From G963662605 sp963667005 (GTDB taxonomy: Bacteria > Bacteroidota > Ignavibacteria > Ignavibacteriales > Ignavibacteriaceae), in the NCBI GenBank assembly GCA_963667005.1, contig OY762937.1, forward strand, positions 2,542,001 through 2,606,000: a stretch of DNA of 64,000 bases, in the 5' to 3' direction. The notes under the pieces are model-generated. The model was given only the letters and a program-made list of their open reading frames with translations, did no database searches and had not been told where the DNA came from. The position numbers and the translations under genes are program-made. Shown piece after piece: positions 18,583 to 27,962 of the stretch; position 1 is the first letter of the stretch; each line of letters begins with the position of its first letter.

Positions 18583-19183
18583 GAATAATACAGATTATCC
18601 CGATTCTTTCTTAGAGCCGGAAAACATATTACAATTGTATGCCATGGGGGCTTTCCCCATGGCAGAATCAAAAGACAGCGATAAAATTGACTGGTATTTA
18701 CCTGAAGTCAGAACAATTATCAAATTCCCTCATTTTAACATACCGCGTTCTCTTAAAAAATATCTTACCGCAGAGGACTATGAAGTCCGTTATAGCCATG
18801 ACCCCGAGAGAGTGATTCATCTGTGCGCCGAGCGCGAATCAACATGGATTGCCCCAAAACTCATTGATGCATACAGGAATTTAATAGATTTGGGCTTTCT
18901 TCATTCAGTTGAGATTTATCGTGAAGGTGAAATTGCAGGTGGTTTATATGGCATTTCCATTCGTGGGGCGTTCTTCGGGGAGTCCATGTTTACGATAGTG
19001 CCACAGTCTTCAAAAATCGCACTGGTAAAACTTATGGAAAGATTGAAAGAGAGGGGATTCGTTCTCTTAGACTTTCAATACATCACCGATCATCTGGCAA
19101 TGTTTGAGCCCGTACAGGTTCCTATGGAAAAGTACAAAGAGTTGTTGATGCAGGCCTACAAAAAAGAGATCAGCTTTCTTTAG
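18575..19183 (+). CDS. aat: Leucyl/phenylalanyl-tRNA--protein transferase
   Basis: Transfers Leu or Phe from tRNA to proteins with N-terminal Arg/Lys, creating N-degrons for ClpS/ClpAP. 202 residues from ATG 18575; an earlier in-frame start at 18518 lies inside the DUF2721 gene and would add 19 residues unlike the family. Visible: LYAMGAFPMAE followed by DWYLPEVRTII, CAERESTWI, GGLYGISIRGAFFGESMFT, and LLDFQYITDHL. The GCN5-like fold and spacing fit Aat. Confidence 0.92.
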   Translation: MSKNNTDYPDSFLEPENILQLYAMGAFPMAESKDSDKIDWYLPEVRTIIKFPHFNIPRSLKKYLTAEDYEVRYSHDPERVIHLCAERESTWIAPKLIDAYRNLIDLGFLHSVEIYREGEIAGGLYGISIRGAFFGESMFTIVPQSSKIALVKLMERLKERGFVLLDFQYITDHLAMFEPVQVPMEKYKELLMQAYKKEISFL

Positions 19184-19192
19184 TACTGCTTA

Positions 19193-19414
19193 TCAGTTTT
19201 CTTTTGACTGTTTTCCGTGTTTCTGCATAATCGCTTTCCACTCATCAACATTAACTATCTCGGATTCATCAATCAGCATGATGGGAATGTCATTTACAAT
19301 TTTATACCTGCGGCGGGACTTCCCATCCGTTGAGATAAGCGTTTCTCCATCGAGTATAAGATCGGCTTTTGTTTCGGGACAGCAGAGAATTTCCAGCAAT
19401 TTCGGATTAATCAT
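19193..19414 (-). CDS. Trm112 family protein
   Basis: 73 residues. N-terminal PKLLEILCCPETKADL and later RRRYKIVNDIPIMLIDESE are the hallmarks of the Trm112/YcaR family, small zinc-ribbon-like proteins that activate methyltransferases or accompany lipid A genes in bacteria. Only one Cys pair (CC) is present, so zinc binding may be incomplete. It converges on aat with a 9-bp gap and is the last gene of the minus-strand group. Confidence 0.82.
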   Translation of the reverse strand: MINPKLLEILCCPETKADLILDGETLISTDGKSRRRYKIVNDIPIMLIDESEIVNVDEWKAIMQKHGKQSKEN

Positions 19415-19428
19415 GTTTCATCCTCCTA

Positions 19429-20334
19429 TCAAAACGCGTATGACATAGTAAGTGTAGATAGATAATCTGCTTTACCGTTTATGATAACGGACTGCACGTT
19501 AGATTTCAAAGTCAGATCCTTATTATACGAAATTGTGCTCCATATAGCATCAACAACACTCAGAAAATGGTTTATATATATGGCTATCACCGCGTGTGAT
19601 GCATAGTCATAGTAATCATTAGCTTTTCCCCGGTAACCCGCATATGTTTTTAGCTGCTCCAATCCAACCGTATTTCCTTCTGAATAGACCGGGTCATAAA
19701 TAGTACCATTTAACGGTGTCCCGCTGGGCCAATATGAAAGCCATCCCGGATTATACTCATTATATTTCCCAATCAATTCATAATATTGTTGAGTCCCGTG
19801 TATGGGTAACTGGTGGGAACCGAGTTCAGCTGCATTGATTTTTTTCCAGTCAAACCATTGCCACTCAGGTTTTGATTCATCTACTGTATAGTTGATAACA
19901 TATTGCTTCCGTGCCGAGTCAGCGCCGTTTTTACTATTCAAAAAATCGACATAGCGTTTAACACTCCAGCCATCTTTTTTGTCAGCTATTCCCTGAAAAT
20001 ATGTAGTCTGATCGTCACCCTTGCTATTGTAATGCAATGCTATAGCAATTGCGCCCACTTCTATAGCTGCAAAAATGCCTGCTTCAAGGTAATGCTCTGC
20101 ATAGAATTCTCCCGACCCCGGAATAATAAGAGAGAACAAGCCGGCGAGCATAGGATTCTTTTTGTTAGTTGGCTCGGGCAGTAAAGACTTTTTTTGCAGA
20201 GGGGTACTGTTTAATGTAAGTATTTTCGAATCCAAAGCTAAATTACCAGTGAGAGTAATTTTATTGCTATCGCTCTGCGCATTCACAAAAGTGAAAGAAA
20301 TTAAAAATAATCCAGCCAGCAAATAACGAAACAT
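19429..20334 (-). CDS. Exported protein, DUF5683-like
   Basis: 301 residues with a signal peptide (cut near FVNAQ). The centre contains KNPMLAGLFSLIIPGSGEFYAEHYLEAG followed by a hydrophobic stretch, the pattern of DUF5683-type envelope proteins common in Bacteroidota, which have small glycine-rich hydrophobic hairpins. The C-terminus ends YLSTLTMSYAF with a terminal aromatic, as outer-membrane barrels do. The function is unknown. It lies 14 bp upstream of the Trm112 gene and 39 bp after the 1033-residue peptidase/barrel gene, probably in one transcript. Confidence 0.6.
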   Translation of the reverse strand: MFRYLLAGLFLISFTFVNAQSDSNKITLTGNLALDSKILTLNSTPLQKKSLLPEPTNKKNPMLAGLFSLIIPGSGEFYAEHYLEAGIFAAIEVGAIAIALHYNSKGDDQTTYFQGIADKKDGWSVKRYVDFLNSKNGADSARKQYVINYTVDESKPEWQWFDWKKINAAELGSHQLPIHGTQQYYELIGKYNEYNPGWLSYWPSGTPLNGTIYDPVYSEGNTVGLEQLKTYAGYRGKANDYYDYASHAVIAIYINHFLSVVDAIWSTISYNKDLTLKSNVQSVIINGKADYLSTLTMSYAF

Positions 20335-20373
20335 GTAAGCCTCAGAAAAATTTATATAAAACGTATTATCGAA

Positions 20374-23300
20374 TTAAATATCAAAGCCAAAAAGTACACC
20401 CGCGTAATATCTCATTTCTTTACCATACGTGACCATTGTATTATTACGTGTGGTTCTGGAAAAGCTATCAAACCCGTATGATGCGTTGAAGAATACACTT
20501 GTAGGGAAGAGATAGAACGAGTTTAAAGCCAGGCGTATTTCAGCGCCGGCTCCTTTTTTGAAATCATTAATTTTTACAATATCACCGTTCCAGGCATTTC
20601 CATAATCACCATATACCGAGAAGAAAATCTTATCGAGATACAAGTGACCGAATCGGGCATCAATATTTTTCCATAACGGGAAACGGTATGTAAGATTTAG
20701 CCAGGCAACTTCGTTTCCGCTCAATGAATAAAATGGATATGGACGCATTCCAACCAGGCCGCCCAGATAAAAATCAAAGAAATCAGGTACGTTCGGACCC
20801 AGTATCGTTCCACCCCGCACTTTGAACGTGAGTGTATGGTTATTGAAGACTGGAAGAGTTAACTGAGAATTCAATTCGAGACGGTTGAAGTTGTAATGAT
20901 TATACTGAGCTACCAGAGTACCATCAGTTGAATACGTATAGTTATTATCCGGATTAAAACGGTTTAGCTCATAATCATATTTGAGTTCAAATGTATTTGC
21001 AATCGGATTAATATCGTCATCAATATATGGAAGGTGGAAGTCGAAATTATATTTCGCCTCGAATACATTACCGATCAGGTATGTGTCACTGAAAGCCGGA
21101 CTCTGAATAGGCTCACCGTCGCTTATTCGAGTAATATAAAAGCTGCCTGTAGTAGCAGAATAGGTGTTGAAGGTATACTTAAATGTTAGTGTATGAAATC
21201 TTGAAATAATTCTATGCTTGGCGATAAGATCCACTTCAAAAAGATTATATGTTACATCAGTTTTGGAAGGGTGAAATCCTTCAATTTCAACGGCAAATTC
21301 ACCTGATTTACGGCTGACGCTGTACAGTTCAAGAGCCAGCTCCGGTTTAATACCCATATCAAACAACAGGGGAAGTTTGTTTCTATATGCGAATGAGAAA
21401 AACAGATCGCGTTCCATTCTTGTGTTCAGTGAAGCGCCGCCGAATATTTCATAACGGTTGAGCATATCACTGGATGTTACATAAACTCCCGGCTTGATCT
21501 TTTCGCCGAACTGGTTTGATGTATTGTAATTATCATACCTGATGAAAGGGAAGAAGGTCAGTTTGGAAAAAGCACCTTTATATGGTGTTTTTTGCATGTC
21601 CGGTAATTTATAATCATCATACTGCTGAAGCGAGATCATATTAAACTTTTTCAGGTCTCCCTTAGGTTTGTCCTCACCTAAAGGCGGATTATCCAAAGCG
21701 ACATAACTATTTTCCGGCTTCACTTTACTCTGTTCAGAAACAGGGAGGTAGAATAACTTATATCCCGCGGATGTATAACCCGCGTATGCAATATTTCCGG
21801 TGCTGTCAATTGCAGGCATAAATGCACCACCGGTGACATTGGTCAATTGCGAAATTACTTTAGACTTCAAGTTGTACCGGTAGATGTTAAAAATCCCGGT
21901 TTTATCACTGCTGAAGATCAGATTACCCTGACTATCAAATGTCGGGTTCCGTTCATCGTAGGCAGCATTAAGAATAAATTTATTATTTGCACCTGAAGTA
22001 TCAATCATGGCAATATCTCTGCCATGTGAGTATGCATAGTCAAAAATAATATGTTCACCATCAGGCGAGAACTGCGGATTAAATACTTGCTCACCATTCC
22101 CGTACACGGTTAACTGTTTGAAGTTTTTCCCGTCAATCGTCACCGTAGCAATATTTCCTGTGCCGTCTTTCTGGAAAGCAAACACGATGTTCTTGCCGTC
22201 ATGGGATACAGACGGATTTGTCGCACGCAGATCATGAGTAAGGCGGGTTTCTTTTTCAGTTACCATGTCATACGTGAAAAGATCATGAACATTAGCCCAG
22301 CCCGGATTATCTTCGGTCAATTTTGAGTAAAGCAGTTTCGTTGTTCCCGGAATTTGAGAAATGGTTGAACGGATACCCGGTACAATCATTTTTTCTTTTT
22401 TAGTCTTTACATCGTATTCGTATAAAGAGCATAGACTGAGATAATCATTGCCTTGATTGGAAATGTAATATACTTTTTGTTGATCTGACGAGAAAACAGG
22501 ATAAAAATTTCCGAAACCTTCATTGCCGATGGTATCACCAACTATCTTGTTTTCAAGTACTTTACTTATTCTCTCCTTGTAATTCGCTTTGATATAATCC
22601 GACCACTCTCTATACAGCTGTTTACCGGATATTCCCAGGACATCCTGACAAGCTGCATCCATGGTGAAGTTCGTGAGCTTACCGAGTTTCTTCGTAAGCT
22701 CTGCAATTTTCGATTCGCCATATTTCTGGGCGATATAGCGGGTGAGCGCATAACCGGAATTATAAACGGACTCGTTACCCAAACTCGTCTTGTCGAATAT
22801 GCCCATCTGCTCCCATGTCAGCATGTTATTATCAAGAGCATAGGAACGAAGAATCATATCACGGTGAGCATCCCATTTTTCATACCCCAGATCCTTACGC
22901 ATGTATTGGGCCGTTCCTTCTGCAAACCAGGAAGGCATATTGACCATCGCTAGGGGATAGGAAGCTATGACGTTCGGGAAACCGTAGAGAATGTCGGGAC
23001 GGCGTTCGTCTTCATAATTGAGCCACTGAAGATATACAGCAGGGAGTGTCCGCTTTGTCTTCAGTGAAGCTTGAATCTGAACCATATGAGTAAATTCATG
23101 CGATATGACATTACGTAACCAGTTGTGAAAACCGCGTAATTCAAAATCTAACGCGCTTGACCATATCTCAATTTTGTTATCAAAGAAATATGTAGCACCA
23201 TTGGAATAATCATCAATGTCTTTAATGATAAAATGTACAGGCTCCGGCTCATAATCATAGAGCGATGTGATAGGCCCCCATACTTCGTCGGCAATTTTTG

Positions 23301-23475
23301 TAACCACGCGTGCAGTCCGTTCTGCACCATCGTGAAAATGCACAACACAATGTTCGCCTTTAATGGTATACCAGTTTAGCTCGGGATGAAAATCGGTAAA
23401 TTGCGCTTTCGCCGGAAGGGCAGAGAGTACAATAAGAGCTACGAATAACTTTAGAGTATTGGATAATTTAGACAA
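20374..23475 (-). CDS. Three-part envelope protein: peptidase MA-like domain, TolB-like propeller, outer-membrane barrel
   Basis: 1033 residues. A signal peptide (to PAKAQ) leads into a gluzincin-type metallopeptidase domain with HEFTH near residues 126-130 and a downstream WFAEGTAQY near residue 185 that would supply the third zinc ligand. The middle (about 310-590) has repeated PD40/WD40-like strands: NPSVSHDGKNIVFAFQKDGT, FNPQFSPDGEHIIFD, NPTFDSQGNLIFSSDKTG. The last 370 residues are beta-strand rich and end in LFGFDI, resembling a BamA/surface-antigen-type barrel. Family knowledge allows a secreted or surface protease anchored by its own barrel; the substrate is unknown. It is 32 bp downstream of the T9SS M6-like gene. 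Confidence 0.75.
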   Translation of the reverse strand: MSKLSNTLKLFVALIVLSALPAKAQFTDFHPELNWYTIKGEHCVVHFHDGAERTARVVTKIADEVWGPITSLYDYEPEPVHFIIKDIDDYSNGATYFFDNKIEIWSSALDFELRGFHNWLRNVISHEFTHMVQIQASLKTKRTLPAVYLQWLNYEDERRPDILYGFPNVIASYPLAMVNMPSWFAEGTAQYMRKDLGYEKWDAHRDMILRSYALDNNMLTWEQMGIFDKTSLGNESVYNSGYALTRYIAQKYGESKIAELTKKLGKLTNFTMDAACQDVLGISGKQLYREWSDYIKANYKERISKVLENKIVGDTIGNEGFGNFYPVFSSDQQKVYYISNQGNDYLSLCSLYEYDVKTKKEKMIVPGIRSTISQIPGTTKLLYSKLTEDNPGWANVHDLFTYDMVTEKETRLTHDLRATNPSVSHDGKNIVFAFQKDGTGNIATVTIDGKNFKQLTVYGNGEQVFNPQFSPDGEHIIFDYAYSHGRDIAMIDTSGANNKFILNAAYDERNPTFDSQGNLIFSSDKTGIFNIYRYNLKSKVISQLTNVTGGAFMPAIDSTGNIAYAGYTSAGYKLFYLPVSEQSKVKPENSYVALDNPPLGEDKPKGDLKKFNMISLQQYDDYKLPDMQKTPYKGAFSKLTFFPFIRYDNYNTSNQFGEKIKPGVYVTSSDMLNRYEIFGGASLNTRMERDLFFSFAYRNKLPLLFDMGIKPELALELYSVSRKSGEFAVEIEGFHPSKTDVTYNLFEVDLIAKHRIISRFHTLTFKYTFNTYSATTGSFYITRISDGEPIQSPAFSDTYLIGNVFEAKYNFDFHLPYIDDDINPIANTFELKYDYELNRFNPDNNYTYSTDGTLVAQYNHYNFNRLELNSQLTLPVFNNHTLTFKVRGGTILGPNVPDFFDFYLGGLVGMRPYPFYSLSGNEVAWLNLTYRFPLWKNIDARFGHLYLDKIFFSVYGDYGNAWNGDIVKINDFKKGAGAEIRLALNSFYLFPTSVFFNASYGFDSFSRTTRNNTMVTYGKEMRYYAGVLFGFDI

Positions 23476-23507
23476 AGTAAAATAATTCCTTCTGCAAAAT
23501 CAATGAG

Positions 23508-26507
23508 TTATTTAACAACTGCAATTTTAATAATAACAACTTCTTTTTTACCCGAGTCAGAGGTGGCCTCAACATGGGCAAAATATGCACCGCTCTGAAC
23601 GGATGAAATATCCCACGCGATTTCATTCTCAAGACCTCCGGTTGCATAGCCGTTTAATTCAGAGGCAAGATCTCCGGCAAGGTCAAAAATCTTAATATGT
23701 ACCTTGGCGTTTTCAGATGCATAGTAACGGATAAATGTTCTGCCTGAATGGACCGGATTAGGATAATTGTAAACTTTTTCTTTAGGGAAGAACGTGTTGT
23801 TGAAATTCGATTTATAAATTTCCGATGCGCTCCCATAATTCGAGTTGTTGCCTTGCAATCCGGTATAGAGGATGTTGCCAGAGGTACCGGCTATCTGCCA
23901 TACAAAAACATCACCGTTACTGCTGACATTAGCAGCACACAGTTTGTCATTGAGGTTAAACAGCACCGGTGTTGAAGCGGCAGATCCGGAAATGGTCAAT
24001 GGGAAGCCGGTAAGACTTTTACCCGTTACGCCATCATTGACATACACGGCTGATGAGGTCAAAGAAATAATACTCGTGGCAGTTTGACCCGGGAATTTCA
24101 CGGCAGATGGCTTAACAGTATTAACACCGGCTTCTGCAACTGCGATTGGAAAATTTTCTGCCGGTTTTCCGATGTAGTTGTATGCATATAACTTACTGCC
24201 GGCTTGAAAACAAATGTAGTTTGAACCGTCTTGTTTAATATCGAATATGGCAAATGATTTTATCTCAGGTAATTCTGTGAGCATAAAGGTTGAGATGAGA
24301 GCTGTACTTTTGAATACGTAAAATTGATTACCACGTGTTAAGACGATGGCATATACGTCACCGTTAATTGTTTTGGTCACCCCAAAATCAATAGCAGTTC
24401 CGGCTCCTGAAATATTGCCGCTGAAATTACTGCCTGAGTAAGAAAATGCTGTTGAATCCTGATTAATCAGGTAAAATACACCGTCCGAGAACGATATTCT
24501 TTTCAATGAGGCTGTTATCGGGAAATACACATGAGATGTAACAAGTGTTAATGAGGTGCCCGCTTGTTTGAATTCCAATAACTCACCGGATTGAGCTCCA
24601 ACATAGATCGAGATTGAAGTATTAGCCGGTACGACTAAAGGAGCCGATGTTAGTAAACCGTGATGACTGAATGTGGTATACAAGTTTTCGCCCGAATTAT
24701 CTTTCCAGTATACTGATACCGTCGAGTCTTTCACGCCAACTATCCAATTAGGACCAATGGCCGGATTAACCGATGTAAAATCGGGAAGAGTTTTAATCAG
24801 GCTGAATGTTGAATCGTAAACTAAAACCGTGTCTCCGGATTTGATAACAAAAACGCCTGCACCATACAAGGTATCAAATAATAGAAGGTTGTCAGTCGAA
24901 GGAAGTGAGAGCTTTTTGTTTATCATTGGCTTAATATTATCATTGCCGTATGTCAGGGCAAATGACATCGCTTTACCTGTAGTGGAGAAATCCTTCATCT
25001 CAATCAGACTCGATGCGCCGGAATGAGCTTTAGTATTTGGCCTGGAGCTATTATTAAAAACATTTTTGAAGAGTTTTGCTTTATTCCCGGTATACCAGAA
25101 ATCAACATCTTCACCTTCACCGGTAACAACATCGCCAAATACGTTTGTAAATTGTTCGCCGATATCACGGATTCCATCAGCTTCCTCAACCATAATTCCG
25201 CGGTTATTCTTGTCTGCGTTTATTTCATCTTTAGCAATTTTACTATCTACGATATCTTGATTTACGTGCCAGATCAATATACCGCTGCCGGGGAGTGCCC
25301 AATCAGGGTTATCAACGTCTGTTATAACTCCCGATAGTGAATCAATGTTGTAGCTGTAGAAACCGGTCGTGTCTTTTGTGAATGTTTTGGATGTAGTAGT
25401 ACCGTTATTGTAAATAGTTAGGGTAACACCGGAAGAATTTGGATTTCTCTGACGATTTTCAACAAGATAGTATTCTTTCGCGTTCAGCGGAATTTTATAA
25501 ATCATTGTATCCGAAGAGGCTGCACTTGAATATGTTTTTATATTCAATTTTGAAAAATCTCCCGGAGTAATTTCAACAGGTGTGACCCAGCCTAACTGAA
25601 TTTTTTCCCATGCGGATGGAGCAGGCGGGAAGACACCGTTGTATGCAAAAATTCCCTGGCCATCCATTAATCCAAGTCTGCCTATGGCAGTAACACCGGT
25701 CTTCGTATCGAATAGATCGGGTAAACCAATATGGCTTCCGATACTAGAAACTAATAGTCCATTAATTGTAACTTGATATAAGTACTTGCTGTTATCAATT
25801 GCAGTAGCTTCGCGATTCTCTGTTTGAGGTAAAATTAATGAGTTCGTAATTTTGAAATTACCGTTACTGACCGGTATACCTGCATATGAAGAACCCAGAT
25901 ACTTTTGCATCGAAGTTAAATTCATATAAACTGACGGCAAATCTCTTTCATTGCCTAAACTTCCTGAAACAGATACATCTCTGCCGACGCCAGCATGAAA
26001 GATTGTAAATAGGTCATAATCTGAAAAGTTGAAACCGGGATTCGCAGAGTCAACCATATGCCATACTTCAGCACTAAATTGAGCGAGTCCGGTAAAATCA
26101 GTTGAACCGGAAAGCGGGGAGTAGCTTTTCATGTTCTTTGAAACCGTAATCACTTGAGGGAGAACGGTATAGGAAACATTAAGCTTGTTGTTCGATACAT
26201 TTTTGTAGTAATTAGAAGCAAACTTCAAATGAGCATCGAAATATGCGGCATCATGAGGTAGAGGGTCGATGATATCGTTGCCCCAGTTCTTTGTGTAAAT
26301 GGAATCAAATTGACCGTTGCCAACGATTGTTGAAGTAGTATTTTTTTGAAATTGTACCATCACGGCAAGGATTTTTACTGTTTGACCTGTTTTCTTATTA
26401 TAAATGCCGGAAGGCGATTGGTTGATTTTGTGCAGCAATTGAGCTGATGCAACCAACTGAAAACTGACGAAAAGCAGGAAAAGCGGTTTTAAATATTTGA
26501 TTGTCAT
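23508..26507 (-). CDS. M6-like (immune inhibitor A-type) protein with T9SS sorting domain; zinc site degenerate
   Basis: 999 residues with a signal peptide (to VASAQ). The first 420 residues follow the M6 metalloprotease layout (MVQFQKN, FDAHLKFASNYYKNVS, GLMDGQG, PSAWEKIQLGW, YYLVENRQRNP, GILIWHVNQD). At the place of the HExxHxxGLPDLYD zinc motif it reads SSIGSHIGLPDLFD (near residue 254), so both zinc histidines and the catalytic Glu are replaced by serines. A long beta-rich region follows. The C-terminus is a T9SS type A domain: YNYPNPVHSGRTFIRYY, KIFDLAGDL, VQSGAYFAHVEA. Likely a secreted non-catalytic surface protein. A terminator separates it from porV. Confidence 0.8.
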   Translation of the reverse strand: MTIKYLKPLFLLFVSFQLVASAQLLHKINQSPSGIYNKKTGQTVKILAVMVQFQKNTTSTIVGNGQFDSIYTKNWGNDIIDPLPHDAAYFDAHLKFASNYYKNVSNNKLNVSYTVLPQVITVSKNMKSYSPLSGSTDFTGLAQFSAEVWHMVDSANPGFNFSDYDLFTIFHAGVGRDVSVSGSLGNERDLPSVYMNLTSMQKYLGSSYAGIPVSNGNFKITNSLILPQTENREATAIDNSKYLYQVTINGLLVSSIGSHIGLPDLFDTKTGVTAIGRLGLMDGQGIFAYNGVFPPAPSAWEKIQLGWVTPVEITPGDFSKLNIKTYSSAASSDTMIYKIPLNAKEYYLVENRQRNPNSSGVTLTIYNNGTTTSKTFTKDTTGFYSYNIDSLSGVITDVDNPDWALPGSGILIWHVNQDIVDSKIAKDEINADKNNRGIMVEEADGIRDIGEQFTNVFGDVVTGEGEDVDFWYTGNKAKLFKNVFNNSSRPNTKAHSGASSLIEMKDFSTTGKAMSFALTYGNDNIKPMINKKLSLPSTDNLLLFDTLYGAGVFVIKSGDTVLVYDSTFSLIKTLPDFTSVNPAIGPNWIVGVKDSTVSVYWKDNSGENLYTTFSHHGLLTSAPLVVPANTSISIYVGAQSGELLEFKQAGTSLTLVTSHVYFPITASLKRISFSDGVFYLINQDSTAFSYSGSNFSGNISGAGTAIDFGVTKTINGDVYAIVLTRGNQFYVFKSTALISTFMLTELPEIKSFAIFDIKQDGSNYICFQAGSKLYAYNYIGKPAENFPIAVAEAGVNTVKPSAVKFPGQTATSIISLTSSAVYVNDGVTGKSLTGFPLTISGSAASTPVLFNLNDKLCAANVSSNGDVFVWQIAGTSGNILYTGLQGNNSNYGSASEIYKSNFNNTFFPKEKVYNYPNPVHSGRTFIRYYASENAKVHIKIFDLAGDLASELNGYATGGLENEIAWDISSVQSGAYFAHVEATSDSGKKEVVIIKIAVVK

Positions 26508-26575
26508 ATGCGGTGCTTCATGTTAGATATTGAAAAATTCTTCAATATGCTCTTTTTTATAATCGGAATAAAACG

Positions 26576-26611
26576 AAAGAAGTTCTCTCTTTGAAAAGAA
26601 AGAACTTCTTT
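26576..26611 (-). terminator. Rho-independent terminator after porV
   Basis: On the minus strand AAAGAAGTTCT pairs perfectly (11 bp) with AGAACTTCTTT and is followed by CGTTTTA. It lies 46 bp after the porV stop and 69 bp before the next gene, separating porU-porV from the genes behind. Confidence 0.65.
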
Positions 26612-26656
26612 ACTACTTAAAAAATTTGTCTATCCATCACGTATAGTGTTAAATTA

Positions 26657-27832
26657 TTAAAGTCCTCTTGGCAGTCCGATAGTTTTTTCCGGTACTGAAT
26701 CCCAACCGACGGAGAACGTAAAACGCAAAGTGTTAGCGAGCGGGTGGTTCTCTCTGTCCTTAAATACGGAAGTTGAAATATAGCTGAAGTCAAATCCGTA
26801 CAGATCGTATTTAATTCCGGCACCTAAGGTGATGAATTTTCTGTTGCCGAATGATGGATCTTCATAGAAAAATCCGCCGCGCAATGAGAAGAGGAAGTCG
26901 CCCGGCTGTCCATAGGTGTATTCAACACCCATCGTGGAAACGATGTCGCGAATCTCTTCACTGAATGGTCTATTCGTCCATGATTTATATAATGCCTGAT
27001 ACCACTCAGAAGAGCTCGAGTTGTTCGTATCATTCTGAACTCTTTGAACAAGAAGTTTGCTGAAATCAAGAGTATAGGTAAAGGAGTTCAATTCATCCTG
27101 ATACAATCTTGCTGCAAAACCGAGACGCAAGTTTGTAGGAATAGGATCGGCTTGTGCTTTGTCAATATAAAAGATCTTAGGACCCATATTGCTCAAGTTT
27201 GCACCGATGCTGAATCTATTGCCGAAATCATCATCAAGAAAGGGGAGGTAGAGATGCGAAGGTCTCCACATTCCACCGATGTCGAAGCTCACCGTTGTTG
27301 CAACGCCGCTGCCTTGTTCATTCGCAGTTGGTTGATCGGATAGATTACTATGAATGAGGCGGAAATTTACACCCAAACCCCAGTCACTTGAGAGCTTTGT
27401 GGCATAACCAAGTGTCAATGCCGCATCAAATGCGTGAAATGTTCCCAACACGTCCGGTCCGGATTCACCCGTACGGACAAATTCACCATAGTTCATATAA
27501 GTAATACTTGCAGTAACGCTGCCGTTTATTTCTTCAATATAATTACGATATGTTGCATAATCGTAAAAGAGATCAAGGTGAAATTCAGGCAACCAATTAC
27601 TGTGTGTAATTGAAACCTCTTGACCGGTCAGAAATGCTATACCTGCCGGATTCCAGAAAATAGCTGAAGAATTATCAGCTAAACCTGTTCCGGATTCACC
27701 CAATGCACTGAATCTCGAATCAGGTGCGATCTGCAAGAAAGTGACCGCAGCTTCACCTTGTGCGTAAATATTGTTATTAAGACTCATTAAAGCAGTAAGG
27801 AGTAAAAAAACTACACTAACTCGCTTCATCAA
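26657..27832 (-). CDS. porV: Type IX secretion outer-membrane protein PorV (LptO)
   Basis: 391-residue outer-membrane barrel of the FadL-like PorV/PorQ family. PorV shuttles T9SS cargo from the SprA translocon to the PorU attachment complex. Visible: a signal peptide to IYAQG, then AAVTFLQIAPDSRFSALGES and NSSAIFWNPAGIAFL, the strongest PorV signature, with amphipathic strands thereafter and LRFTFSVGWD near the end. It follows porU by 130 bp on the same strand, the arrangement seen in other Bacteroidota. Confidence 0.93.
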   Translation of the reverse strand: MMKRVSVVFLLLTALMSLNNNIYAQGEAAVTFLQIAPDSRFSALGESGTGLADNSSAIFWNPAGIAFLTGQEVSITHSNWLPEFHLDLFYDYATYRNYIEEINGSVTASITYMNYGEFVRTGESGPDVLGTFHAFDAALTLGYATKLSSDWGLGVNFRLIHSNLSDQPTANEQGSGVATTVSFDIGGMWRPSHLYLPFLDDDFGNRFSIGANLSNMGPKIFYIDKAQADPIPTNLRLGFAARLYQDELNSFTYTLDFSKLLVQRVQNDTNNSSSSEWYQALYKSWTNRPFSEEIRDIVSTMGVEYTYGQPGDFLFSLRGGFFYEDPSFGNRKFITLGAGIKYDLYGFDFSYISTSVFKDRENHPLANTLRFTFSVGWDSVPEKTIGLPRGL

Positions 27833-27962
27833 AGAACCTCCTGGAAACTAAATAGATATTTCGAATAAAAGAGCCAAAAACTATTAAAAATATTATCAAA
27901 TCTTTAAATTTCACGAAACTTTAGAACTAAAACAAATAAATAATTGCAATGCCGGAAAATTG

